NCBI GenBank assembly: GCA_025357755.1
Contig: JANXOP010000372.1
Location: 1 to 36,983, forward strand
DNA length: 36,983 nt
Direction of reading: 5' to 3'
DNA from: Kofleriaceae bacterium
GTDB lineage: Bacteria; Myxococcota_A; Polyangia; Haliangiales; Haliangiaceae
Part shown: piece after piece, positions 17,598 to 25,504 of the stretch
How positions within the stretch are numbered: the stretch's first letter is position 1
How the letters are laid out: the number at the start of each line of letters is the position of its first letter
The notes under the pieces: model-generated
Told to the model about the DNA's origin: nothing
Databases searched by the model: none
What the model saw: only the letters and a program-made list of their open reading frames with translations
Program-made: the position numbers and the translations under genes

Positions 17598-18284
17598 TCA
17601 GTTCGCGACGCGGTTCTTCATGAAGCCCGCGAGCTCGGCATCGGTGACCGTCTGCGTGCCGACCTGGATCAGGTGATGGGTATAGAGCTGGCCGCCATTC
17701 GGCAGGTCGCTCTTCACGTAGCCGCTCTTCGCGAGGAGCGCTGGCTGGCCCGTGGCCTGGAACTGGACGGCGGCCGCCGCCGCCGCGATCGTGATCTTCT
17801 CGTCCGTGACGACCACCGGCGCGGTGCCACCTGCTTTGAGCGTCACGGTCTTCGAATCGATGATCGAGTCGCGCTCGACCGCGCCACCCTTGGTGGACGA
17901 GACCTGGTGGACGTCGTTCGCCGTACCGGTGACGGCGACCGACGTGGTCTCCGTCGCATCGCGCTTGATGCTCGAGAACGAACCGATGTTCGTCGTGAAG
18001 TTCCAGTCGATCGCGCGCTTCTGGAATCCCGCCTTGCCCTCGATCCCTGCGGTCAGCGCGCCCTTGATGGTCGGCTTGCCTCCATCTTTCGTGATCTCGA
18101 GCGAGCCCTTGGCCGTGCCCACGGTCCGGCTCGCGTCGAGAGCGGGCTTCGCGATCACGACGTGCTCGAGCACACTATCGAGCGCCTTCGAGGCCTCGGT
18201 ATCGGTGACGGTCGTCACGACAGGTGCGGCCTGCGAGCTGGCCACGAGACCGAAAAGCACGGCGGCAACAAACGGCTTCGTCAT
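17598..18284 (-). CDS. exported hypothetical protein
   Basis: The 228-residue product has a signal peptide MTKPFVAAVLFGLVASSQA, probably cut at AQAAP-type sequence around residue 20. The rest is strand- and Thr/Val/Lys-rich (GSLEITKDGGKPTIKGALTAG, SVAVTGTANDVHQVSSTKGG) and resembles no family I can name. I chose ATG 18284 for its signal peptide; the open frame extends to 18413 without coding character. It lies downstream of the metallophosphoesterase gene but 125 nt away, so co-transcription is uncertain. Confidence 0.7.
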   Translation of the reverse strand: MTKPFVAAVLFGLVASSQAAPVVTTVTDTEASKALDSVLEHVVIAKPALDASRTVGTAKGSLEITKDGGKPTIKGALTAGIEGKAGFQKRAIDWNFTTNIGSFSSIKRDATETTSVAVTGTANDVHQVSSTKGGAVERDSIIDSKTVTLKAGGTAPVVVTDEKITIAAAAAAVQFQATGQPALLAKSGYVKSDLPNGGQLYTHHLIQVGTQTVTDAELAGFMKNRVAN

Positions 18285-18409
18285 GCCCAGCGCACGAGCA
18301 AGCTGGATGCCACCGTCGAGCACGGTCGCCGCGCAGCAATCGCGGTTCTCGACCCGCCGGCAAGTCCGGTTGCCGGCGGTGGTGTTGACCGCAAATACGT
18401 TCGGCCACG

Positions 18410-19171
18410 TCACTTGACGTCCGCCTGCAGGACGATGACGCGGGCATCGACATTCAAGATCTGACCACGCGCGCGCGTGCTCAGGGGTTGGGTCCAGTGC
18501 GCGTGGCCACAGACGATCAGCGGCACGCTTTCGGTCAGCTCGCGAATGTTCGCGTTGCCGATCTGATCATCGAGGTGGCCGTTCGGCTCTTCGTGCAAGA
18601 CGAGCACGTCGCACGCGAGCACGCTCGCGATCTGCGCGAGGTGCGCGTCTTCGTCTCGGCGTCCGGGCTTGCTCGGATTGCCGATGATGCCGCCGACCCC
18701 CGCGAAGCGGAGGCCATCGAGCTCGATCGTCGTGCCCTCGAGGACGTGGATCGTGTCGCCCGCGACGTGGGTCATGTCGTCGTGGTTTCCGGCCACGCCG
18801 ACCACCCAGGGGAAGCGCGCCGCGAACGCCTGCCACACACTCGCGACGTCGCCGTAACCGCCACGCTTGTTCGCGGCCGGCACGCTGTAGAGATCGCCAG
18901 CGAGCACGATACCGGTGCGCGCACACGGCGGTAGGAGGCCCCGATCGGCGAGCTGCTCGAGCTCGGCCGCGACGCTGACACCGAGGAGCTCGCCATTGAC
19001 CATGCCCTGCAGATCGCTACAGCACACGATCGCGTCGAGCTCGTCGGCGAGAAAGCCCACGCGCTCGCGCACGATCTCGAGGCGGGCGACCTCGGTGCGG
19101 CCGCCTGGTGCGGCGTTGAGATAGCGAACCAGCCCGAGGGGCTCCGGTTCGATGGCTTGGATCTGGATCAT
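18410..19171 (-). CDS. calcineurin-like metallophosphoesterase in the rtcB operon
   Basis: The 253-residue protein shows the metallophosphoesterase motif series: CCSDLQG (D53, Q55), AGDLYS (D93), VAGNHDD (N129, H130), VLHEEP and CGHAHW. The first motif is DxQ where most members have DxH, so one metal ligand differs. It starts 2 nt after the rtcB stop (TAGCGATG), which indicates one transcript and probably re-initiation. In that context it may process 2',3'-cyclic phosphate or other RNA ends, or a nucleotide signal; this is inference. The protein has no signal peptide. Confidence 0.85.
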   Translation of the reverse strand: MIQIQAIEPEPLGLVRYLNAAPGGRTEVARLEIVRERVGFLADELDAIVCCSDLQGMVNGELLGVSVAAELEQLADRGLLPPCARTGIVLAGDLYSVPAANKRGGYGDVASVWQAFAARFPWVVGVAGNHDDMTHVAGDTIHVLEGTTIELDGLRFAGVGGIIGNPSKPGRRDEDAHLAQIASVLACDVLVLHEEPNGHLDDQIGNANIRELTESVPLIVCGHAHWTQPLSTRARGQILNVDARVIVLQADVK

Positions 19172-19173
19172 CG

Positions 19174-20280
19174 CTAGGTTCCTTTGTAGCTGAGGCGTGG
19201 GCGCACGCGCCGGACCACGCGCGTGAGCTCGTGTTGTGCGCGCATCACGGCCTCGACGTTCTTGTAGGCCGCGGGCGCTTCGTCGCGCAGGGCATCGGCG
19301 TGACGGTGATCGAACCAGACCGCATCGAGTTGCGCCGCGAGGGCGCGTGCCGAGATTCGTTTGCGCGCTTCGCTTCGACTGAACCGTCGGCCCGCGCCGT
19401 GCGAGCTCGACGCGAGGGCAGCGGCGACGCCACGCCCGGCGACGTGATAGCTCGTCGTCCCCATCGAGCCAGGGATCAGCCCGGGCTCGTCGAGGGCCGC
19501 CGAGATCGCGCCCTTGCGATGGACCCACAGCGGTTCGCCGTGATCCTCGCGCCGCACGTGATTGTGGTGGCACTCGATCCAGCTCGCTTCGACCGGCACG
19601 ATGCCGAGATCTTCGGCGAGCACGTCGCTCGCCGTCGCGAGGATCGCGCGCCGGTTCGCGGTGGCGTACGCGAGCGCCCACGCGAGGTCCGCGAGGTACG
19701 CGTGGCCCCGAGGCGAGTCCGCGTCGAGGCCGCGCAGGCCGGCGCCGCGCGCGGTCGCGTCGCGCAGATGATGATCGCGAATCGCCTGGCCCACCGCACG
19801 CGAGCCGGTGTGGACCATCGCCCATAACCGGCCTTCGTCATCCGCCTGGAGCTCGAGGAAGTGGTTGCCGCGGCCCAGGGTGCCGAGCTCGTGCGCACCG
19901 GTCGTGCGCGCGAACGCGCGGAGTGAGGGATGCGAGAGCTCGCCGCTCGGCAACATACGTGCGTCGCGATGACGGAGCGTCGGCACGCGGCGTGTGAACG
20001 CATCGAGCACGCGCGCGGCCAGGCGCGGATCGTCGAGCACCGACGCCTCCGCGTCGAACTGCAGCGTCGCGACACCACAGCCGATGTCGCCGCCGACCGC
20101 CGCCGGGTACAGCACCGACCGCGTGGCGAGGACGGTCCCGATGCATACGTCCTCGGCGAGGTGGACATCGGGCATCACGGCGATGCGCGCGACATCGTCC
20201 GCATCGGCGAGTCGACGCAGCGCAGCCGCGACCTCCGCGGACAGCGGTGCGGGGAGCCAGCTCGCGATCGGGGCGCTCAT
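19174..20280 (-). CDS. rtcB: RtcB-family RNA ligase
   Basis: RtcB joins RNA 2',3'-cyclic phosphate or 3'-phosphate ends to 5'-OH ends using GTP and Mn2+. This 368-residue protein is shorter than the E. coli enzyme (408). It keeps VMPDVHLAE (32-43), GGDIGCG with Asp65 and Cys68, GTLGRGNHFLE with His140, MVHTGSR, GSMGTTSYHV and the guanylylation site SSSHGAGR (His294). It starts at ATG 20280, overlapping the RbfA-like stop by 4 nt (ATGA). No archease, RtcA or RtcR gene is in the window. Confidence 0.95.
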   Translation of the reverse strand: MSAPIASWLPAPLSAEVAAALRRLADADDVARIAVMPDVHLAEDVCIGTVLATRSVLYPAAVGGDIGCGVATLQFDAEASVLDDPRLAARVLDAFTRRVPTLRHRDARMLPSGELSHPSLRAFARTTGAHELGTLGRGNHFLELQADDEGRLWAMVHTGSRAVGQAIRDHHLRDATARGAGLRGLDADSPRGHAYLADLAWALAYATANRRAILATASDVLAEDLGIVPVEASWIECHHNHVRREDHGEPLWVHRKGAISAALDEPGLIPGSMGTTSYHVAGRGVAAALASSSHGAGRRFSRSEARKRISARALAAQLDAVWFDHRHADALRDEAPAAYKNVEAVMRAQHELTRVVRRVRPRLSYKGT

Positions 20281-20666
20281 GGTTCACCTTCCGTTGCGAG
20301 GACGAAGCGCAGCTCGGGCGTGCGCTTGCGCTGCAAGCTGCGCGCGACTTCGCCACGGAGCTCGCCACGTGCGCGATCGAGGCTCATCTCGATCGCATCG
20401 AGCCCTTCGCGTGTTCGAGCACCCGGTGCGACCAGGGTGACTTGCAGTCGCGACGCATCCGGGGCGGGCTCGACCGCCATGACGACGAGGTCGAGCAAGC
20501 GCTCGTCGTCCACGGCCGCGAGTGCGAGCGCGATCGTGCGCTCGACCTCGCGGCACAGCTGTCCGGTGGAGCGGTCCGTCGCGCCACGGCGGCGCGATCG
20601 ACGAGGTTCAGAAGCTTCGAAATACAGATCGACGAGAGAATCAGGATCAGAATCAGAACGTGACAT
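20277..20666 (-). CDS. RbfA-like protein (ribosome-binding factor A family), rtcB operon
   Basis: The 129-residue product matches the layout of RbfA, a KH-fold factor that binds the 30S subunit during 16S rRNA maturation. It has an N-terminal helix with QLCREVERTIALALA, a strand region VEPAPDASRLQVTLVAP, then a helix EMSLDRARGELRGEVARSL, and the family-typical end RKRTPELRFVL. Residues 1-35 are a polar, Arg-rich extension. Assignment rests on pattern, not alignment, and it may be a paralogue of the housekeeping copy. The start is ATG 20666 with GGAG five bases upstream. It is coupled to rtcB by a 4-nt overlap. Confidence 0.72.
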   Translation of the reverse strand: MSRSDSDPDSLVDLYFEASEPRRSRRRGATDRSTGQLCREVERTIALALAAVDDERLLDLVVMAVEPAPDASRLQVTLVAPGARTREGLDAIEMSLDRARGELRGEVARSLQRKRTPELRFVLATEGEP

Positions 20667-20698
20667 CGCATCTCCACCGCGCGTGACGCGGCATGAAA

Positions 20699-20716
20699 CC
20701 GACGGATCACCGTCGG
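20699..20716 (-). promoter_or_regulatory. leader hairpin between the leader ORF and the RbfA-like gene
   Basis: On the minus strand CCGACGG-TGAT-CCGTCGG forms a perfect 7-bp stem with a 4-nt loop, followed by TTTC. It lies 61 nt after the stop of the 19-codon leader ORF and 33 nt before ATG 20666. It could act as an attenuator or as a structure masking the downstream region. Confidence 0.5.
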
Positions 20717-20776
20717 AGACGAGCAAGGGCACGAGCCGCCTGGAGGCGTGGCGTAGAGATCAGCGCAGCGCGCGAT

Positions 20777-20836
20777 CTACGTACGGCCGCACAGGAGGCT
20801 CGCAACGATCGGTCGAGAAAGATGAATGACTTGCAC
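20777..20836 (-). CDS. 19-codon leader peptide ORF upstream of the RbfA-like/rtcB operon
   Basis: GTG 20836 is preceded by AAAGGAGG (20843-20850) at a 6-nt spacing, the strongest Shine-Dalgarno I see in the window. The ORF reads MQVIHLSRPIVASLLCGRT and ends at TAG 20777-20779. It is too short to be a conventional enzyme gene and lies just downstream of a sigma70-like promoter, so I read it as a regulatory leader whose translation controls the downstream operon. It contains no run of a single amino acid that would name an effector. It could instead be a small functional peptide. Confidence 0.6.
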   Translation of the reverse strand: MQVIHLSRPIVASLLCGRT

Positions 20837-20875
20837 GGTGGGCCTCCTTTCGAGCGCGCGATGCGCTGACCACGA

Positions 20876-20904
20876 TAACTACGTGGCTTCGAATGTACTG
20901 TCAA
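20876..20904 (-). promoter_or_regulatory. sigma70-like promoter of the RbfA-like/rtcB operon
   Basis: On the minus strand TTGACA (20899-20904) is followed after 17 nt by TAGTTA (20876-20881). The -35 box is a perfect consensus match and the -10 is moderate. The expected start near 20869 would leave about 20 nt before the AAAGGAGG of the leader ORF. Confidence 0.65.
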
Positions 20905-20960
20905 CAACGAGTTGCTAACCGCGCCCGTCGAGCCGGAAACGATCAGGAGACGTTGGTCGG

Positions 20961-21557
20961 TTACAGGGTCGGGATGATCTGGCCCTGCTGTTTACCCTCG
21001 ACCACCGAGACGTAGGTCTTCGCGCAGTCGGCAGCCGATTGGCCGTGGGTCGCATCCATCTTGAATGCTTCGAGGGTCTCCTTGATCCACGGCGGCGCGA
21101 CCGCATTGATCCGGATCCCGCGCGGAGCGTCGAGCGCCGCCCCGATCGCGAAGCCTTCGATGCCGGCATTGATCATGCTGATCGCTGCGGCCTTGGGCAT
21201 CGGCGAGCGAGCAAGCGAGCCACTGGTGACGGTGATCGATCCGCCATCGTTGAGGTGCTTGAGCGAGCGGCGGATCACGTTGACCTGGCCCATCAGCTTG
21301 TCGCTCACCGAGAACGCGAGGTCTTGGTCGGTGAGCTCCTCGAGCGCCTTGCCGAACGCGCCACTGCCGGCGCACGAGACGACCGCATCGACCTTGCCGA
21401 TCTTTGCAAAGACCGCGTCGAGCGTCTCGGGCTTCTGGAGATCGAACGGTGGGTCGCTCTTGCGATGTACGCCGGTGACGTCGTGCCCCTTGGCGGCGAG
21501 GGCTTTGACGACCGCGGAACCGATGATGCCGGAGGCACCGATGACGATGATCTTCAT
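20961..21557 (-). CDS. atypical short-chain dehydrogenase/reductase
   Basis: The 198-residue protein begins MKIIVIGASGIIGSAVVKAL, a Rossmann GxxGxxG motif near the N-terminus, and includes VVSCAGSGAFG and GSITVTSGSLA. At the usual YxxxK position the sequence is AAISMINAG, so the catalytic Tyr and Lys are both missing. This matches a known atypical SDR subgroup of about 200 residues with an Asn-Gly type replacement. The substrate is unknown and it may be non-enzymatic. The start is ATG 21557; TACACC six bases upstream is close to the TANNNT boxes. Confidence 0.85.
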   Translation of the reverse strand: MKIIVIGASGIIGSAVVKALAAKGHDVTGVHRKSDPPFDLQKPETLDAVFAKIGKVDAVVSCAGSGAFGKALEELTDQDLAFSVSDKLMGQVNVIRRSLKHLNDGGSITVTSGSLARSPMPKAAAISMINAGIEGFAIGAALDAPRGIRINAVAPPWIKETLEAFKMDATHGQSAADCAKTYVSVVEGKQQGQIIPTL

Positions 21558-21621
21558 GGCCCCGGTGTACCAGAGCCCGACATCGGTGACTCGGTTGCCC
21601 GCTCCGCGCAGCCGTTCTTCG

Positions 21622-22443
21622 CTAACCGCGCCAGCCTGCTAAGAACCGCTGGAAGTCTTGCTGGGCGATCGGAAACAGCGCGCGCCACTCGCGCTCGAGC
21701 TCGCCGGTGTCACCCGCCACCGCAGCGCGGAGGTACTCGAAGTAGGTCTCGAGGTGGCGATCGGGATGGCCATGCAAGAGATACGCGACATCCTTCATCC
21801 CGCATCCGCGCCCCGTATACTGGAAGTCGACCGCCGCGACGGTGCGCTCGTCGCGCGCGAAGCAGAAGTTCGCTTCCTTCGCATCGCCGTGGAGGAGCGT
21901 CTGAAACCGTGCACCTGCGAGCGCGCGATCGAGGGCGTGGGCTCGCGCTGCCTCGATAGCGAGCTCGTCGAGGCGGGTCGCGAGGTGCCAGTACGTCCCT
22001 TCGGGCCATAACCCTTCGCACGGGTCGCCGAGAAAGCGCGCGTGAAACGCGGCGAGCCACGCGAGGCACGCCTCGAGCCCGCACGGGGTCGCTGGACTAC
22101 GCCGCTCGGAGAAGCCCGCCGCATCGAGATCCTCGAGCACGAACCACCACCCACCATCGTCGTGCTTGCTGCCGAACATGTGCGCGACGCGGCAGTGCGG
22201 ATCGCAGCGGGGTGCGTAGTCGCGATAGAACCTCTCTTCGATCGCGTACGAGCGGCGTTTGCGTGCATCGCCGATCGAGTCGGCTTCGAGCGGTGGTGCG
22301 ATGCGTTTGACGACCACCGTCGGGGCGAGCCCGCCCTCGAGCCGGACGCGCACGACCTCGCCATAGCCACCCCATAACCGCTGGATGCGCTCGGTCAGCT
22401 GCGCCGTGCGCGCCTGCATGACCTCGGACACCCAGTCGAGCAT
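21622..22443 (-). CDS. aminoglycoside/choline kinase-like phosphotransferase
   Basis: This 273-residue protein has the APH/choline-kinase fold. It carries TVVVKRI with the ATP-binding Lys, WWFVLEDLD, the catalytic loop LLHGDAKEANF (HGDxxxxN) and the metal-binding VDFQYTGRGCGMKDVAYLL. The details are nearest to EcKL/CHK-like kinases (ecdysteroid or choline/ethanolamine kinase-like), so resistance to an aminoglycoside should not be assumed. I chose ATG 22443, which has GGGAGG 8 nt upstream and follows 30 residues of non-coding character. It is divergent from the Ser/Thr kinase gene. Confidence 0.8.
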   Translation of the reverse strand: MLDWVSEVMQARTAQLTERIQRLWGGYGEVVRVRLEGGLAPTVVVKRIAPPLEADSIGDARKRRSYAIEERFYRDYAPRCDPHCRVAHMFGSKHDDGGWWFVLEDLDAAGFSERRSPATPCGLEACLAWLAAFHARFLGDPCEGLWPEGTYWHLATRLDELAIEAARAHALDRALAGARFQTLLHGDAKEANFCFARDERTVAAVDFQYTGRGCGMKDVAYLLHGHPDRHLETYFEYLRAAVAGDTGELEREWRALFPIAQQDFQRFLAGWRG

Positions 22444-22534
22444 CGCCCGAGCCTCCCACGTGGCGGAGGTGCGGCGAGGCTCCGCGGTTGCAAAACGAAA
22501 GTGCTGTGTGAGAGCGGGACCACGAGTGGTCACC

Positions 22535-22540
22535 TATGAT
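22535..22540 (+). promoter_or_regulatory. TANNNT -10-like box (TATGAT)
   Basis: TATGAT, five of six matches to the sigma70 -10 consensus, lies 6 nt before ATG 22547 of the Ser/Thr kinase gene. No Shine-Dalgarno is present. Confidence 0.55.
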
Positions 22541-22546
22541 GGATCG

Positions 22547-24409
22547 ATGGTGGATGATCGCGATGATGGCAGCACCGATCCGACGATTGCCGCCGATACG
22601 TTGAAGGGCGCTGCTGCCGCCCGAAACGATCCAGCGACCAGTACGGCGATGGCTGCGACGGCAGCGATGGAGACGTATTCGTCTCCGACGACGCCCGCGG
22701 CCACCAGCACCGGGCACACTCCCGGGGTCGCGAGTACGCGATACGAGCTCGGCGACTTGCTCGGGCAGGGCGGCATGGGCGAAGTGCTCTCCGCACGCGA
22801 TCGCCAGATCGGGCGTGAGGTGGCGGTCAAACGGATCCGGTCGTCGAGCCCGAGCGCGGAGCAGCTCGCTCGATTCGTGCGCGAAGCCCTGCTCCAAGGC
22901 CGGCTCGAGCACCCCGCGGTGGTGCCGGTTCATGATCTCGTGGTCGATGCGCAGGGGCAGCCCTTCTTCGTGATGAAGCGGCTCAACGGGGTCGTGATGA
23001 GCGACATCTTGAAGAGTGCGGCTCTCGACGATCACGCGAAGCGCCGCCGGCTCCTGCGCGCGTTCGCGGATGTCTGTCTCGCGGTGGAGTTCGCCCATTC
23101 CAAGGGCATCGTGCATCGCGATCTCAAGCCCGCGAACATCATGCTCGGCGATTTCGGCGAGGTCTACGTCCTCGATTGGGGCATCGCGCGGATGGTCGTC
23201 GACGAAGCCGAGGTGCTTCGCCCGAGTCAGCGCGGCCTCGAGCTCACGACGGGTGAGACCAGTGCCGGCACCGTGCTCGGTACGCCGGCCTACATGGCTC
23301 CCGAGCAGCTCGCCGGTGAGTCCGTGGGGCCCGCGGCGGATCTCTACGCGCTCGGTTGCACCTTGTACGAGATCGTCGCGGGCGTGCCGCTACATCGCAC
23401 GCGTCGGACCCACGCGAGCATCGTCGAGCCGCTGGATGCTCGGCCCTCGCTCGTGCGCGAGGCGGCCCCCGAGCTCGATGTCCTGTGCGTGCGAGCGACG
23501 GCGAACGATCCGACCGAGCGAATCGCAACCGCACGTGCGCTCGGCGAAGGGGTCCAGGCGTACCTCGATGGAGATCGCGATCTCGCGGTCCGACGCGAGC
23601 TGGTCGCGCAACACGTCGAAGAAGCCCGGCGCGCGATGGGCTCCAACGACGAGGCGAGTCGCCGCATCGCGATGCGCGCCGCAGGGCGCGCCCTCGCCCT
23701 CGATCCCACGGCCACCGAGGCTGCAGAGCTGGTCAGTCGGTTGATGCTCAGTCCTCCGGCCGTCGTGCCCGCCGCCGTCGAGGATACGGTCGCCCGGCTG
23801 GATACCGAGATGGCGAAGGTCCAGGGCCGCCTGTCCGCGATCAGCATGCTCGGTTACCTCGCATTCGTGCCGCTGCTCCTGTGGACCGGCGTACGCGATG
23901 CCACGATCGTGTGCTTGTTCGTCGTCGTCGCGATCGCCTCGGGGCTGCAGATGCTGTTGCTGATTCGTCGCGATCGTCTGACCTCGGCGCCGATCTATCT
24001 CAACGCGTGCATCAACGCGATCCTGATCGCCGTGATCTGTCGGATCGTCGGTCCCTTCATCATCGCGCCAACGCTCGCGACGACGACCTTGATGGCCTAC
24101 GCGGCGCATCCCAGGTTCGGGCGGATCTGGATCGTCGGCGCGATCCTCGGTGCCGGAATAGCGGTGCCATGGACGCTCGAGCTCGCAGGACTCCTGTCGC
24201 CGACGTATCAGTTCGTCGCAGGGACGATCGTGCTCCGTTCGCCGGTGATCGAGTTCCACGCGCTTCCCGTCCAGATCGGCCTCGCCCTGCTCCTGATCGC
24301 CCTGTTCGGTGTCGTCGCGGTGCTGTCGCGCACGATGGCCGAGCGGCAACGCGAGAGCAGCCGGCAGGTCGAGCTCCAAGCCTGGCAGCTGCGCCAGCTC
24401 GTCGGCTAG
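22547..24409 (+). CDS. membrane-anchored Hanks-type serine/threonine protein kinase
   Basis: The 620-residue protein has a Thr/Ala-rich head (1-64) and a kinase domain from RYELGDLLGQGGMGEV. Lys95 is in VAVKRI; the catalytic loop is HRDLKPANI (H190-R191-D192) and the metal site is DWG (210-212) in place of DFG. The activation segment is Thr-rich and ends GTPAYMAPEQ. After a helical linker (380-440) come about six transmembrane helices (from LGYLAFVPLLLW to LLIALFGVVAVLS), ending in a short cytosolic tail rich in Gln/Arg. This membrane-tail layout, without PASTA repeats, is common in myxobacteria. The target is unknown. It converges with the WYL regulator gene. Confidence 0.92.
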   Translation: MVDDRDDGSTDPTIAADTLKGAAAARNDPATSTAMAATAAMETYSSPTTPAATSTGHTPGVASTRYELGDLLGQGGMGEVLSARDRQIGREVAVKRIRSSSPSAEQLARFVREALLQGRLEHPAVVPVHDLVVDAQGQPFFVMKRLNGVVMSDILKSAALDDHAKRRRLLRAFADVCLAVEFAHSKGIVHRDLKPANIMLGDFGEVYVLDWGIARMVVDEAEVLRPSQRGLELTTGETSAGTVLGTPAYMAPEQLAGESVGPAADLYALGCTLYEIVAGVPLHRTRRTHASIVEPLDARPSLVREAAPELDVLCVRATANDPTERIATARALGEGVQAYLDGDRDLAVRRELVAQHVEEARRAMGSNDEASRRIAMRAAGRALALDPTATEAAELVSRLMLSPPAVVPAAVEDTVARLDTEMAKVQGRLSAISMLGYLAFVPLLLWTGVRDATIVCLFVVVAIASGLQMLLLIRRDRLTSAPIYLNACINAILIAVICRIVGPFIIAPTLATTTLMAYAAHPRFGRIWIVGAILGAGIAVPWTLELAGLLSPTYQFVAGTIVLRSPVIEFHALPVQIGLALLLIALFGVVAVLSRTMAERQRESSRQVELQAWQLRQLVG

Positions 24410-24438
24410 TGATCCGAAAGTCCCGCAAGCCTCTCGGA

Positions 24439-25443
24439 TCAGGCGTTGTTGCAGCGTCGACCGCGAGCGAGGTCGTCGCCGGCATCGATCTGACCGGCTG
24501 CTCGCGTAGCTCGGAATGCGACCTTCGCGAGGTGGCGCCGCAGCTCGTCGGACTCGAGGACATCGAACTCGACGCCCAGCCACACGATCCGCGCCACGAG
24601 CACGTCGAGCGTCGGTGCCCCGAGCTCCATCGTGCACGTCGTCTCCGAGACTGGCGCGAACAGGCCATCGTGCGGGCCCGTGCGGCGGCGGACGGCTTGG
24701 ATCGGCGCGTGGAGCAACACCTTCGCGCGGTGAGCGAAGCCCACCGAGGACAGTGACGTGGTGACGTACGCGACGAGGTCGTCCCCCGGTGGCGGCCGCG
24801 CCTTGAAGCGCTCGGGTGCTTGCGCGACCGCCGTGATGCGATCGAGACGGAACGTGCGCCACTCCGCTTTGGTGGGGTCCCAGGCGACGAGGTACCAGAG
24901 CGCGCCGACGCGCACGATCCGGAACGGCTCGACACGCCGCTCGGAGCTCGCCCCATCGCGTGCGCGGTACGCGATACGCGTCACGATCCGCTCGCTGCAA
25001 CTCGCGGCGAGCGTGGATACGTTCGCGAGGGACAGCTCGGGCGAACGATCGGCGAGCGAGAGCACCGAACCGTGCAACGCGCGCAGGTTCTTGCGCAGGC
25101 GCGGCGGCAGCACGCGCTCGAGCTTTGCGAGCGAACGCAACGCCGAGGAGCTCGCGCCGGTGACCCCGGTTCCGGCCGCGACGTGCAGCCCGATGAACAC
25201 GGCGGTCGCTTCATCCTCGTCGAGCGACAGCGGCGGGAGCGAGGCCCCTGCACCGAGCATGTAACCGCCTGCGACGCCGGTCGCACCATCGATCGGATAG
25301 CCGAGGCTGCGCAGACGATCGATGTCGCGGCGGAGCGTGCGCGACGTGATCTCGAGCCGCGCGGCAAGCTCGCCCCCTGGCCAGCTCGCGCGCGCCTGCA
25401 GGAGGGTCAGCAACCGGAGCAGGCGGGCGCTGGCTTGGAGCAC
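24439..25443 (-). CDS. WYL-domain transcriptional regulator (YafY-like)
   Basis: The 334-residue protein has a DeoR-type winged helix at its start (VLQASARLLRLLTLLQ, GELAARLEITSRTLRRDIDRLRSLGYPI) and a WYL effector domain (RIVRVGALWYLVAWDPTKAEWRTFRLDRI). WYL domains sense ligands, often nucleotides or nucleic acid, in regulators of stress and defence genes. GTG 25443 is my choice of start by comparison with the usual N-terminus; GTG 25458 is also possible. It is divergent from the VOC gene, and the palindrome at 25464-25482 lies between the starts, so it probably controls that gene and itself. Confidence 0.88.
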   Translation of the reverse strand: MLQASARLLRLLTLLQARASWPGGELAARLEITSRTLRRDIDRLRSLGYPIDGATGVAGGYMLGAGASLPPLSLDEDEATAVFIGLHVAAGTGVTGASSSALRSLAKLERVLPPRLRKNLRALHGSVLSLADRSPELSLANVSTLAASCSERIVTRIAYRARDGASSERRVEPFRIVRVGALWYLVAWDPTKAEWRTFRLDRITAVAQAPERFKARPPPGDDLVAYVTTSLSSVGFAHRAKVLLHAPIQAVRRRTGPHDGLFAPVSETTCTMELGAPTLDVLVARIVWLGVEFDVLESDELRRHLAKVAFRATRAAGQIDAGDDLARGRRCNNA

Positions 25444-25463
25444 GATCGAGGCTCTCACACATC

Positions 25464-25482
25464 GAGGACTGATTCTGTCCTC
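25464..25482. promoter_or_regulatory. palindromic operator between the WYL regulator and VOC genes
   Basis: GAGGAC and GTCCTC are perfect inverted 6-bp arms around a 7-nt spacer, directly between the divergent starts at 25443/25458 and 25505. This is a plausible dimer site for the WYL regulator. Confidence 0.5.
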
Positions 25483-25504
25483 AATAGCTGACACCGTCCC
25501 TGCC

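Noticed and set aside
16779..18464. 561-codon plus-strand frame opposite the SDR and exported protein genes
   Set aside because: It is antisense to a convincing SDR and to a protein with a signal peptide, and carries no domain.
20707..20907. 66-codon minus-strand frame over the rtcB operon leader
   Set aside because: It is in a different frame from the strong Shine-Dalgarno, has no start signal, and would cover the promoter; the 19-codon ORF fits the signals better.
21622..22443. Reading the phosphotransferase as an aminoglycoside resistance gene
   Set aside because: The motifs are shared by choline and EcKL-type kinases and the details fit those better; context gives no link to resistance.
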